NCBI RefSeq assembly: GCF_031143425.1
Contig: NC_090450.1
Span: 168,819,486 to 168,883,485, forward strand
DNA from: Pleurodeles waltl
Lineage: Eukaryota; Chordata; Amphibia; Caudata; Salamandridae
Length of the DNA: 64,000 nt
Direction of reading: 5' to 3'
Shown: positions 45,585-56,730 of the stretch, piece by piece
How the letters are laid out: each line of letters begins with the position of its first letter
How positions within the stretch are numbered: the first letter of the stretch is position 1
The notes under the pieces: generated by a model
Database searches by the model: none
Told to the model about the DNA's origin: nothing
What the model saw: only the letters and a program-made list of their open reading frames with translations
Program-made: the position numbers and the translations under genes

Positions 45585-47214
45585 TGATAACGCGTCCCAA
45601 TCTAGATAATTTATTCACTCTGGGACTCGTTTTAGGCTGATGAATCTTTTGATCCTGATTGAAGTCTCCTTAAGACGAAATAATTATTCAACATGTCAAT
45701 TAATAATCAATAATCCCGTCTATAATCACATTAGCAATTCAATCAAATTAATCAATGACATTAATAATACTCGAACACCACCATGACTTTTTAGTCATGA
45801 ATAAACACACCAGATTTTAGCAGGTTTGTGATGTTTATTCCCTATTAATTACACTCTACTAGCAAGTTTATTAGTCTCAAAACCAAGAAGCACATCAGCA
45901 TTGGCATTGGCAACTCGAATAAGATTTCATCAAAGCAAAGATTATGAATATTAGAACATAGCACGACGTCAGCATGGATTAACTTTAGCAGAGTATTATT
46001 AGCGCATTATTCAACAAAGCATAGATTCAGTCATTTGTCTATTTCCGTCCGTTTAATGAACCCCTTAACTAACCTCGAATTAGCATTGGCATGTTGCGCT
46101 TCATGCAAAACAATTTTCATTAAACACAAATTTAGAAAACATCTATCTATGGTCTCTGTCAAAAGAAGCAGTTGGTACCTAGAAAGGAAAGGCAAACAAA
46201 CAATTACAATTTCATCATCATATAGTTACCCTCCGTAATGGGTCAGCATACAGAGTCAGTCCTTGTCCTCAGGACATCAGTTGATTCGCCTTCAGCCAGG
46301 AAACACAGCAAAGATTCAGCAAGACGGGGTAAGTAGGGACACTTCCCTCATAAGGAGGAGAAGTATAGAACGGGCAACATAAGGGTGAGGATGGTTTGAA
46401 CAGTCAAACAGCAAAGTTCTTTAGGCAGAGTGACAAAGTGTCTGGGTAATAGCAAGAATGGCTCACAATGGCATCTCCAATGGCTCCTTGTGTCAAAGGT
46501 TTTTATCCCTTTTCTGTTGTACAGTCCCCTCATTTCCAATTTGGCAGGTTTGGCGCATCACTATCTCCATCCAATGGTTTACTGATCGTCCCTTCAAAAT
46601 TGTCACCTTATAACAGTTCTCACTTAGTTCATTGGCTCCTGTGATTGACGTCTCCAACGGGTAGAATGTCCAGTATGATTTCATATTCTCGTGGTCCTCT
46701 CGCATCCTCAGTCAGTAGTTCCATTGTTTTTACTGGTGTAGGCGACCTTGTACCTGTTGCAAGTTTACACTGTTGCATTCAGCAAGAATGTTTCCTTGGG
46801 CAAGTCGAGTTTCATGAGAACGGATCTACTACAGTTACACTCATCTTCTAGCTTCTCGAAAAAAATACGATTACATGTCCTTCAGCAAGTCAGCACACTG
46901 CACGTTAGAAAAACACATTTAATATGCAACCTGGCAGCTAGGCTTCGACTCATGCTAACTAAGGCCTAGTGAATTAACTAGCAAAACCTCAACGTATGAC
47001 TCTTAGTACTAATACAAATCATACATTAGTGCATTATTATTTCATTAGTAGTCAATTTCATTAATCATCGTATATAATGGTGGCCACTCCCCGTGGGCAC
47101 ATTTCAAACACACGTTTAGTAAAACACATTAATACATCGTCTATGCAGCATTATTATGCATTAGTTCATAAACATTGTTATGTTCATTTTAATTATAAGA
47201 GCTACGCTCCAACA
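45585..47214 (-). mobile_element. ERV-type solo LTR with GGCC duplication
   Basis: The plus-strand limits are TGATAACGCG and CGCTCCAACA (TG...CA), flanked by GGCC on both sides (45581-45584 and 47215-47218). A 4-bp duplication is usual for class I-type endogenous retroviruses. The block is related to 58746-59938 (CAGCTGGTACCTAGAAAG-type text, TTCATG/CGCTTCATG and others). Minus orientation is inferred from TGTTGGAGCGTAGC as the U3 start. No viral coding sequence accompanies it. Confidence 0.7.
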
Positions 47215-47621
47215 GGCCCAAGTGAGATCGAGTAGCTACATGGTGTGAGGTGTCCTGCATTTTAACAGTCAAGTTGTGTAAGGTAGCAGTGTGCATGCTT
47301 GGCGTACACTTCCAGTCCGTGTATTTTGCTGTGTATTCGGGGAGTTGTGGTTGTGGTGTGTACTGTACATCGCACTGTAAGTGCCAGAATACAAAGTAAT
47401 CTAAACATGGACTGGTGCTGCACTTCACACTATGAAGCGAGTAAGGTGATGGATCTGGACGGGGCTGTGCAAATTGTGGGTGGTCAGTGTGTATTACATA
47501 TCTTTGCTGTTTAACCATAGAATTGCCAGCATACTACCCTTTTGCCTGCAGACAGTGCATTTTAGCTGCCTGCATCTTATGGCATTGTCTAGTTTCCACA
47601 TTGCCCCTTGCTGCAACTTAC

Positions 47622-48020
47622 CCTGTGGTTCTTGTTGTTTGTCGTATGCCACACTATCATGTCCTGGGACTCCTGCCACCAACTCCTCAGGGATGATGGC
47701 TGCCACCATGACCTCCAAGTCATCCAGCTTCTCCTGGGGCGCTGGACTTCCACATCCAGTCTGCAATGCTGTCTGTGGTTGCTGGCTAGTTTCTCCTTTG
47801 TCCTGCGCTTGCAATCGTGCCAGCGCTTTTTACAGTCGATCACTGTCCTCTTGACTTCTGCCACACTGTTGACCTTGTTCACAATGGCCTAAAATAGGCC
47901 TCTTTCCTCTCTAATGGCAATTTTGAGGTGACGAATAGCTGGTGTGAGTGCTCCGTTACCTGAGTGATCTGAATGTTATTCTCCATAAACTTGCACTTCC
48001 ACTTCCCCTTCTCCTGGGAG
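47622..48020 (-). pseudogene. Myb/SANT-like Harbinger partner, exon 1
   Basis: Minus-strand frames read KWKCKFMENN, VTEHSHQLF, then NKVNSVAEVKRTVIDCKKRW and HDCKRRTKEKLA, then EKLDDLEVMVAAIIPEELVA. This is a Myb/SANT-like DNA-binding domain: three helices, the third being RTV-DCKKRWHD-KRRTKEK. Such proteins are encoded beside the transposase in Harbinger elements and help it reach the nucleus and bind ends. Frameshifts occur near 47810 and 47890. The exon ends CCACAGG|GTAAGT at 47622. Confidence 0.75.
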
Positions 48021-48199
48021 TCTGTCTGGACATCCTGGCTGATACTAGGGTTGTTGGGGTTATTTTGGGTATCTGGTCTCCTGGGTTCTGCATATCAGCT
48101 TCTGGAGTGTGTCCTGATGTTTGTTTTTTCAAACTGCAGAGTTTTTCAACTGTTTTTTTTACCCTTTCAGTGCTCAAAAGTAACTCAAGTACAACTTGT

Positions 48200-48443
48200 G
48201 TCAAATTACGTGCCGCAATTCAGCCTAGCGTCACTTTTACCGCAGTAATGTAATTTTTGCTCAGACTCAGCACACGGGCTTGTGTCAATTTTTTTTATGC
48301 AGCCAAAATCCTAAAGCAATGGTGTGCCATTTAGTAAATTCGGTGCAAGCATGGCGTTAGGATCTGTCATAACACGGTGTTAACATTTTTGACACATCGC
48401 TGCGTTGCGACAGTGATGCATCATTTCGTGTAAATGAGGCTCC
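48200..48443. repeat. right terminal region of the Harbinger element
   Basis: It contains CATCGCTGCGTTGCGAC and ends ATGCATCATTTCGTGTAAATG AGGCTCC in two adjoining words. The inverted end GGAGCCTCATTTACACG pairs with the left end at 32348. AT-rich U-turn words (GTGTCAATTTTTTTTATGC) resemble ends of the MITE at 56803. Confidence 0.5.
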
Positions 48444-49355
48444 AGCTTCCTTCAGAGTGTTGAAAGACACAAGGAAGGCAATGGTTCAGCAGGACAGAGT
48501 AATGAAATTCTCTGAACGTGTTATAGCACAGTGGTTAATTTGTTTAGATTACCAAAGCTTGTCAGATTGACATGTAATTAACTATTAAAAGCAAGGTCAG
48601 AAAAATAGCTCCAATTTGAATGCCTGTAAAGCAAACCCTTTCATAATAACAGCATGGATACAACCAATAAGGAAGTGTAGTCCCCTAAGGTCATAGAGAT
48701 AAGCAACACAAACAAATGCTGTGTCCAAATTATACGCATTTCATTGCAAAGAGAAGGTGGTGAAATACTTCCATTCAGTAATGAGAGAGGATAATTGATG
48801 AAAATCAGCTTACCCCTATGAGCAGTAAAATGATTGCTAACACTTCTCTGGGAGGGCCGAATTAACTTTAAAGTAAGGGTAGAACAATACCAAGAGCAGG
48901 GTGTGACCTGAGCTGCCCAACTCACAGGACTTCACCGAATCCTCACTGTCCTGCTTTGCTCTATCTCATCAGTTCCACCTCGTCCTTCTACGCTGCCTAG
49001 TGTTTTGGCCCTCTCCTTTCAGATCCCTCTATCTTCACTGCTATTTCTGTGCCTCTCTTTTCTCCTTGATATTGTCATATCTCCAGATCCTTCATTCATC
49101 ATTCCAATCACTGCCTCTCTCGCTCTCCTCTCAATGTCCCTTCTATTTGTCGACTTCCATCTTTCTCAGTAAGTATTGTCCTGTTGTACAGCTATTTCAG
49201 CCATATTTTAGACATGTTATTCTAGATAACTAGGCCTGCTGCTGTGCACTTTAGCCCAGTTACATTTATTTAGCATTGCTTTTATTTTCTAGCATTAGCC
49301 ACATTTGAAGTATTGTTTATTTTTCTCTATTTAGTTGTTTTTTTGCCTAGAAAAG
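48444..49355. other. no recognisable feature; T/C-rich stretch
   Basis: 48940-49200 is pyrimidine-rich on the plus strand. Nothing else recognised. Confidence 0.35.
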
Positions 49356-50019
49356 TGTTACGTTCTTAGCTGGACATTCATTTCAATTTGTGCTTTCCTC
49401 AGGGCTGGAGTCAGATAGGGTCTCAGACCTTCACAGAAACATACACATTCCTACGTGGGGACCCTTTCTTAGAATGTCAACTGTTTTATTATAAAAACAC
49501 TCCTTTGTCCCATACACTTTAGAGGGCGATTCCAGCCAGATGACCATGACTGCATGCTGATTGTTGATTGTCTTTGCTACAGCTGCTTGCTTAGACTACC
49601 TAATCCCTGGCCTATATGGGGGCGGTGTCTTTCAAGACTACAGGCTTCCTTGCTCAGGTATGGGTGATGATGTCTTCCAAGGGGGAAACCTGAATGACGG
49701 ATTAGGCTTATTATGCTGTGCTCTAACTTAGCTTAGGTAGGAAAGATATATATCATTCGTAGTGACAGTATGGTGAGACTGTTTTTGTGTTTCACTCTCC
49801 TTGTCACAATCTTGCTCTTATTGTGTTTTATCTTTCTTGTTATTGCAATACATGCCATTTTATCCAAGATGCATTTACTTCAATAAACCCTTATTGAACT
49901 ATATTTTGCCTCTGTTTGTCTTTGCCTGTGTGAGGCTAATGTAACTGAGAGAAAGGAACCTAACCTAATCGACCACGATTCCCCAGGGAGTCTTCCTTGT
50001 CTTGCGCCCGGTTGACACA
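49356..50019 (+). mobile_element. possible ERV LTR, plus orientation
   Basis: It runs TGTTACGTTC...GTTGACACA. It contains a TATA-like CCTATATGG followed by a GC box-like GGGGGCGGTG near 49609-49625, and a polyadenylation signal (CTTCAATAAACCC, 49879-49891) in the expected place downstream. I found no target duplication and no internal region, so it is tentative. Confidence 0.4.
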
Positions 50020-50837
50020 ATCATCCCTCTTAGGCAGAGATGAGGTGCTGCTAGTTAGCCGGGAAACCCAGATTAGGCCGACAGGCATCACATGGTGTGG
50101 ACTTATACTAAGTACCCCACAATCTATGTGATTCTGCCACCCAAATCCAGTAGTCTCATTAGGATAATGAGAACCTACGTAACATGGCCTTCAACTTGCT
50201 TTTATTTATCCATCTTGTCTGCAAAGTTCAGGAGCAACATATGTCATTGCAGATGCAGCCAAAGAGCACTAATTGCCTTTCCTGCCTCCTTTATTACCTC
50301 TCTTCCCAACTAATTTCCAAGCCCTTGTCATCTATTACCCAAAATCATTTCCACTTTATCTCCCCTTTTTCAGAGCTGCTGCCTGGTTGTCACTTCCTTT
50401 TAAGGGGATCTTCTGCCTCCATTTTCACATGAGACTCCTTCATCACTTGTATATTAATATCCTTAACCAGGACACAATATGTAGTATTGTTTTGCTTCAC
50501 TCATCTTATGTCTGTTACACATCCTATGGTATTTACCTATGTATATTGACTATAGTTACCAATTGTTTGTGTTGTGTGCCTGTCTGTGGTATTTTATTTG
50601 CATTGTCTGCAGCCAGGTGCTCTGAAGTAGCCTTCACCATTAATGTGGCATTTATTAATCTGTATCAAAACTAAATATGCTGTCCCATGACTCACAAAAA
50701 ATGAGTTGTCCAAGGACGCCCTAGTGTGCTCTTGAGCTATACATTTTGCCTTTATGTTCTGATGAGCCTCGCAGCTTGCTCTAATATGTTGAAGTGTCTC
50801 ATTATGTGAATGTGTTTTGCTTAAGCCCTACTGCAAT
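50020..50837. other. pre-insertion DNA left of the solo LTR
   Basis: Pyrimidine-rich and AT-rich sequence. A 133-codon hydrophobic frame (50273-50674) is a consequence of the T/C-rich composition and shows no family motif. Confidence 0.35.
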
Positions 50838-53526
50838 TGTAGGGAGTTGGCTCTGTATGTGCTATTTCAAAGTAAGGAATAGCATGCACAGAGTCCAAGG
50901 TTTCCCCTTAGAGGTAAAATAGTGGTAAAAATAGATAATACTAATGCTCTATTTTGTGGTAGTGTGGTCGAGCAGTAGGCTTATCCAAGGAGTAGTGTTA
51001 AGCATTTGTTGTACATACACATAGACAATAAATGAGGTACACACACTCAGAGACAAATCCAGCCAATAGGTTTTGTTATAGAAAAATATCTTTTCTTAGT
51101 TTATTTTAAGAACCACAGGTTCAAATTTAACATGTAATATCTTGTTTGAAAGGTATTGCAGGTAAGTACATTAGGAACTTTGAATCATTTCAATTGCATG
51201 TATACTTTTCAAGTTATTGACAAATAGCTACTTTAAAAGTGGACACAGTGCAATTTTCACAGTTCCTGGGGGAGGTAAGTTTTTGTTAGTTTTACCAGGT
51301 AAGTAAGACACTTACAGGGTTCAGTTCTTGGTCCAAGGTAGCCCACCGTTGGGGGTTCAGAGCAACCCCAAAGTCACCACACCAGCAGCTCAGGGCCGGT
51401 CAGGTGCAGAGTTCAAAGTGGTGCCCAAAAACACATAGGCTAGAATGGAGAGAAGGGGGTGCCCCGGTTCCGGTCTGCTTGCAGGTAAGTACCCGCGTCT
51501 TCGGAGGGCAGACCAGGGGGGTTTTGTAGGGCACCGGGGGGGACACAAGCCCACACAGAAATTTCACCCTCAGCAGCGCGGGGGCGGCCGGGTGCAGTGT
51601 AGGAACAGGCGTCGGGTTTGCAATGTTAGTCTATGAGAGATCTCGGGATCTCTTCAGCGCTGCAGGCAGGCAAGGGGGGGGATTCCTCGGGGAAACCTCC
51701 ACTTGGGTAAGGGAGAGGGACTCCTGGGGGTCACTTCTCCAGTGAAAGTCCGGTCCTTCAGGTCCTGGGGGCTGCGGGTGCAGGGTCTCTCCCAGGCGTC
51801 GGGACTTTGGATTCAAAGAGTCGCGGTCAGGGGAAGCCTCGGGATTCCCTCTGCAGGCGGCGCTGTGGGGGCTCAGGGGGGACAGGTTTTGGTACTCACA
51901 GTATCAGAGTAGTCCTGGGGTCCCTCCTGAGGTGTTGGATCTCCACCAGCCGAGTCGGGGTCGCCGGGTGCAGTGTTGCAAGTCTCACGCTTCTTGCGGG
52001 GAGCTTGCAGGGTTCTTTCAAAGCTGCTGGAAACAAAGTTGCAGCCTTTCTTGGAGCAGGTCCGCTGTCCTCGGGAGTTTCTTGTCTTTTCGAAGCAGGG
52101 GCAGTCCTCAGAGGATGTCGAGGTCGCTGGTCCCTTTGGAAGGCGTCGCTGGAGCAGGATCTTTGGAAGGCAGGAGACAGGCCGGTGAGTTTCTGGAGCC
52201 AAGGCAGTTGTCGTCTTCTGGTCTTCCTCTGCAGGGGTTTTCAGCTAGGCAGTCCTTCTTCTTGTAGTTGCAGGAATCTAATTTTCTAGGGTTCAGGGTA
52301 GCCCTTAAATACTAAATTTAAGGGCGTGTTTTCGGTCTGGGGGGTTAGTAGCCAATGGCTACTAGCCCTGAGGGTGGGTACACCCTCTTTGTGCCTCCTC
52401 CCAAGGGGAGGGGGTCACAATCCTAACCCTATTGGGGGAATCCTCCATCTGCAAGATGGAGGATTTCTAAAAGTTAGAGTCACCTCAGCTCAGGACACCT
52501 TAGGGGCTGTCCTGACTGGCCAGTGACTCCTCCTTGTTGCTTTCTTTGTTCCCTCCAGCCTTGCCGCCAAAAGTGGGGGCCGTGGCCGGAGGGGGCGGGC
52601 AACTCCACTAAGCTGGAGTGCCCTGCTGGGCTGTGACAAAGGGGGGAGCCTTTGAGGCTCACCGCCAGGTGTCACAGTTCCTGCCTGGGGGAGGTGTTAG
52701 CATCTCCACCCAGTGCAGGCTTTGTTACTGGCCTCAGAGTGACAAAGGCACTCTCCCCATGGGGCCAGCAACATGTCTCTAGTGTGGCAGGCTGCTGGAA
52801 CCAGTCAGCCTACACAGATAGTTGGTTAAGTTTCAGGGGGCACCTCTAAGGTGCCCTCTGTGGTGTATTTTACAATAAAATGTACACTGGCATCAGTGTG
52901 CATTTATTGTGCTGAGAAGTTTGATACCAAACTTCCCAGTTTTCAGTGTAGCCATTATGGTGCTGTGGAGTTCGTGTTTGACAGACTCCCAGACCATATA
53001 CTCTTATGGCTACCCTGCACTTACAATGTCTAAGGTTTTGTTTAGACACTGTAGGGGTACCATGCTCATGCACTGGTACCCTCACCTATGGTATAGTGCA
53101 CCCTGCCTTAGGGCTGTAAGGCCTGCTAGAGGGGTGTCTTACCTATACTGCATAGGCAGTGAGAGGCTGGCATGGCACCCTGAGGGGAGTGCCATGTCGA
53201 CTTACTCATTTTGTTCTCACTAGCACACACAGGCTTGTAAGCAGTGTGTCTGTGCTGAGTGAGGGGTCTCTAGGGTGGCATAAGACATGCTGCAGCCCTT
53301 AGAGACCTTCCTTGGCATCAGGGCCCTTGGTACTAGAAGTACCAGTTACAAGGGACTTATCTGAATGCCAGGGTGTGCCAATTGTGGATACAATGGTACA
53401 TTTTAGGTGAAGGAACACTGGTGCTGGGGCCTGGTTAGCAGGGTCCCAGCACTCTTCTCAGTCAAGTCAGCATCAGTATCAGGCAAAAAGTGGGGGGTAA
53501 CTGCAACAGGGAGCCATTTCTTTACA
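50838..53526 (-). mobile_element. 2,689-bp solo LTR with perfect GCAAT duplication
   Basis: The plus-strand limits are TGTAGGGAG and CATTTCTTTACA. GCAAT flanks both sides (50833-50837 and 53527-53531). On the minus strand the LTR starts TGTAAAGAAATGGCTCC and ends CAACTCCCTACA. It has a GC-rich central region, a TATA-like TATTTAAG on the minus strand near 52305-52315 within an inverted CCCTTAAAT...ATTTAAGGG, and no internal coding region. The 5-bp duplication and terminal bases fit a Ty3/gypsy LTR left by recombination between two LTRs. The open frames inside (for example 51807-52289) are incidental. Confidence 0.9.
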
Positions 53527-53531
53527 GCAAT

Positions 53532-53801
53532 GATGAGTGGAGTCTTACATCCGGCTACTCACCTCTTTCACCCCCTATCTTCCCTCCTGATCCTTCATTT
53601 TGTCTCACACATCTTCCATTTTCCCACTAACATCTTTAATTTAGCTACATCCATTCTCCTGGATTTTGATGAGAGCTCAGGAGGAGGGGGCAAGAGACTT
53701 TTGGCTGCCAACCATCATGACGGGTCCTGTAGCGGTATTGCATATTTGGTGCACAGCAGACCTATTTCAGTTGACTGCATACCAAAGTTAACTGCCTTTC
53801 A
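53532..53801. other. pre-insertion DNA right of the solo LTR
   Basis: Pyrimidine-rich sequence that continues the composition of the left flank, as expected if the LTR split one older segment. Confidence 0.4.
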
Positions 53802-53915
53802 GGATTGTTTTTGTGAAGGAAGGTGTCATTTCCTGCACAAAACAATCCTGCCACAATGTAGGCACCCTTGCAACATGACACAATTGTACCTGTGTTGGTG
53901 CTAGGCAGCCAAAAG
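53802..53915 (-). repeat. family H repeat fragment (inverted)
   Basis: Its reverse complement matches the middle of 10010-10515: GTTGCAAGGGTGCCTACATT, GGCAGGATTGTTTTGTGCAG and AACAATCCTG. The hairpin AGGATTGTTTTTGTG / CACAAAACAATCCT is retained. Confidence 0.55.
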
Positions 53916-54629
53916 AGCACCAGCACTAGGAAAGAACAAGTATGTGCTGTATAATGGTAAATAAGGCACATTGTATTGTATTGTATTGTAATAGTATTTA
54001 TATAGCGCTTACTACCCCTGACGAGGTGTTGAATTGCTTTTCGGTGAGTAGCACGCTACTCTGGAACCCAACAAGAACTCGTGATGGATTAGTATCGGGA
54101 AATAATTAGTACAGTTTTAGTATTATTATGAGTTAATTTGAGCCGCGGATATGAGAGTTTGTTAGTTAGATTGACTGGAGTAATGGAGGGGTGGAAGAGG
54201 AAAGAAATCCAGAAGTGTTAATTGGGAGTATATCCTTCATTTACTCAACCCAAAGGCTTGGGATGAGTAAAGGGGGATGGAGGAGGGAAGAGTATGTGGA
54301 AGGGGTAGGGAGAGCATAGTAGCAGGGTGAGATAAATGAGGGAGAATTGAGTAGGGTTGTGGGGGAGGTCACGGTAGTAAAGTGAGGTTTGGTGAGTTAG
54401 ATGTGGAAGCGGAGGGAAGAGCTTAGGCTGAGTTATTTAGAAGATGAAAGTAGTAGAAAGGATTTGGGATGAGTCAGAGTGGGAATGGAGGATAGTTTGA
54501 TAGAGACATGACATATGATGATGGGTAGATAAGTGTGATAAGATGAGAGCAGGAATTCATAGATATCTAGTATAACAAACCCACCCAGGAGCCATGCAAT
54601 GACCCACGAACATGCCAAGCACAGAAACA

Positions 54630-54722
54630 ACTTATACACATACATACATACACATAAATATACATACATACACACATACAAACACGCATGAATACACACA
54701 CATATGCACATACAATACATAA
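54630..54722. repeat. (ACAT)n/(CA)n-rich low-complexity tract
   Basis: An imperfect tetranucleotide tract of ACAT and related CACATA words within the LINE 3' untranslated region. Confidence 0.8.
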
Positions 54723-54907
54723 TTAGAACCATGGGTAAATATACTTAGTCATACAGGTTTAAAGAGTGTGTGTGTATTTTATTGTTATGACGTAGTAGCG
54801 ATACATATTTTCTAAAGAACTATACATAACTAGAAATATACACATAATCAGAAAAAAATATTTATCAACATAGGCATATGCAGTCCATAGTTGTTTGAAT
54901 ATGGTGG

Positions 54908-55556
54908 TTATGAAGGAAAGAGCCAACTCTTGAGTAGTTTTCTGAAGACAAGAAAGTTATCTGTGGCTCTTATAGTTGGGGGTAATGAATTCCATAGTTT
55001 GGCTGCTTGAACGGAGAAGGATGTACCACCTATAGTCTTTTTCTTGTATGGTGGTGTTCTAAGGCGGGGTGCCAATCTTGAGCGGAGGTTTCTTTGTTGG
55101 ATGTATTTGGTTATTTTGTTTCTGATAAAAAGCGGTCCTGTTCCATGTATAGCTTTGTGGGTGATACAAAGCATCTTGAAAATGCATCTTCTGGCAACGG
55201 GTAACCAGTGTAGTGCTCTCAAGGCAGGGGAGATGTGGGCTTGCGGCTTTACATGTAATAGTAGCCTGGCTGTGGAATTCTGGATACGTTGTAGTTTTTT
55301 CATAATAGATAGAGATGATCCATGATAGAGGCCATTGGCATAATCGAGTTTGCATAGTACAAGCAAGATAGTAGCTTGCACCTTGTGTGGAAATCCGAGG
55401 TGGGGGAAGATGCGTCGTAAAGTCTTCAAGGTGATGAAGCTTGTTTGTGCTAATTTGTCCACTTGGGCATTCATAGTTAACTTGGAATCCATTGTGATTC
55501 CTAGGTTTTTAACTTCCTTGGATAATTGGGGAGGTGGTCCGAGATCGTCAGGTCAG
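54908..55556 (-). pseudogene. LINE ORF2 C-terminal part, largely open
   Basis: An open frame of 194 codons contains NAQVDKLAQTSFITLKTLRR, LCKLDYANGLYHG, KLQRIQNSTARLLLHV, ISPALRALHWLPVARR and LWNSLPPTIRATDNFLVFRK. This is the thumb and C-terminal region after the RT catalytic block in L2/CR1-type elements. The frame extends upstream through KEVKNLGITMDSK to the truncation point. The lack of stops in ~200 codons suggests a fairly young insertion. No catalytic residues are included, so it cannot act on its own. Confidence 0.88.
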
Positions 55557-56347
55557 ACTCACAGAGGGCTTGGAATAATCCCTTTTATATCACAACCCAA
55601 AATTACTGTTATCAGATTTCCACATAATTCAGGAGAAAAGAAAATATTGCCATGCAGCAGGCCCTGCACCCAAGCTCCGGGAGTGGCCAGGATCCTGTGG
55701 GCGCCGAACCTCCCAGTGCACGAAGCCTTCAGCTATGTGCAGCAGTGGGTTGGCCTTGCACCCAACCCACTACAGACAGCCAATAGCCTGCACAATGGCA
55801 GATGGGCTGCAGGGTGTAGTCTCTGGCCAAACCCTTGTCATTATTTTATTTTATTTTTTTGGTGCTGTGGTACTGGTACCTAGCTACCTCTTGGTGTACT
55901 GTGCTGGTTACTGTGATACTGGGCAATCATACTGCAGTACCAGCAGCACAAAATAATTATCTGTTTTAATTTGACTTGAAGGAGGGCCCCTTTGGGATCT
56001 TACATTCCTGATCTCCACATGGCCCTGGAGGTCAGGGTATGGTCTTTGATTTTTTTTCAGGACACGAGGACCGAGCCTCTACGTTTTGTAATGACAGTTG
56101 CAACATGTTCTTTGGTTTGGCAGCCAGCCAATCAAATAATTTGGTACCCTGATACCAGCACCCATACCAAGGTACCTAAATGACTGACGGGACAAAAAGC
56201 TCTCTGCCAACCAGTTATCTATTTTTTTTTATGTTTTGGTTCTGTGAGAGTTCTGCGGAACCCCATAGTACCAACTGTCCAGATATGCCTAACCTTTTCT
56301 GAGGGTTAATCCCTTCATTTCCAACATGAGCCCCTTTTTAAAAACGT
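55557..56347. other. no recognisable feature
   Basis: Mixed sequence including GGTACC-rich words (55870-55900, 56140-56180). Not assigned. Confidence 0.35.
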
Positions 56348-56449
56348 AGGGCCTAATTATAAGTTTGGTGGACGGGAACACCCATCCGCCAAACTCCTGA
56401 CAGGGTGCCTGCCGCCATAGTGGCGACCACTCCGCCAGACCTATTATGA
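56348..56449. mobile_element. GGGCCTAATTATAAGTTTGG MITE fragment
   Basis: The end GGGCCTAATTATAAGTTTGG is followed by GGACGGG, then ATCCGCCAAACTC as an inverted partner, and GCCGCCATAGTGGCG as a second hairpin. It is a relative of the foldback MITE class at 16937, fused directly to the next repeat. Confidence 0.5.
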
Positions 56450-56730
56450 GTTTCACGCAGTGCTATTCAGCAAGGTGGCTTGCTGTGTTGGGCTGTGTGA
56501 AAGAATGATAAATCTGACCCAAACTGTTTCTCGCATTTGCATGGGAAAATTTCCCCATGCAAATGAGGCAATAGTCTCTTACGTCAGCACGGGTGCAGTA
56601 TGTGCACCAGCTCTGTCTGTATTACAGAAGAGGGCCAACCTTCAATAATGCTACAGTGCCCCAGGTGTGCAGAAATCGGCTTTACCTGATTTTTGTGCCC
56701 CAACGGCACTGTACACAATAAGGTCCCTGG
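56450..56730 (+). repeat. family O copy 2 (octamer pair)
   Basis: It parallels 12230-12620. The inverted pair CATTTGCATGGG (56534-56545) and CCCATGCAAATG (56554-56565) is perfect over 12 bp. TGTGCACCAGCTCTGTCTGT, ATTACAGAAG and GTGCCCCAACGGCACTGTAC follow. No coding capacity. Confidence 0.55.

Larger units (their letters stand above)
32348..48443. mobile_element. composite PIF/Harbinger region with nested insertions
   Basis: The left edge reads GGGCCTCATTTACAAGG and the right edge, inverted, GGAGCCTCATTTACACG. Both are followed by GCATCA/TGCATCATTT words, consistent with terminal inverted repeats. A HARBI1-type transposase lies inside on the plus strand (32980-35181), and a spliced Myb/SANT partner on the minus strand (48020 to 44149). 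That two-ORF layout is known for Harbinger transposons. The span of 16.1 kb is inflated by insertions: a 630-bp hairpin element, an LTR fragment, a C-rich hairpin element, an ERV LTR, and apparently parts of a second Harbinger. I found no matching target duplication, so the outer limits are tentative. Confidence 0.55.
53969..55556 (-). mobile_element. 5'-truncated LINE (L2/CR1-like) with TACAA tail
   Basis: The minus strand carries the end of ORF2, then a ~900-bp 3' untranslated region, and a tail of (CAATA)n at 53969-53990 beyond ATAAATACTATTA. The GCGCTATATAAATA block is the conserved 3' end. Truncation at ~55556 leaves only the RT C-terminal part. The family differs from the LINEs at 3.9 and 25.6 kb. 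Confidence 0.85.

Noticed and set aside
47956..48253. Overlapping ORFs on both strands beside the Myb/SANT exon
   Set aside because: The SANT signal is in the minus-strand frames only, and the plus-strand frames are shadows.
51807..52289. ORF of 160 codons and others across 51.7-52.3 kb
   Set aside because: It lies inside the solo LTR in GC-rich sequence, with competing frames on both strands and no recognisable domain.
53407..53904. ORF of 165 codons
   Set aside because: It starts inside the solo LTR, crosses its end and the target duplication, and continues into a repeat, so it is not a natural gene.
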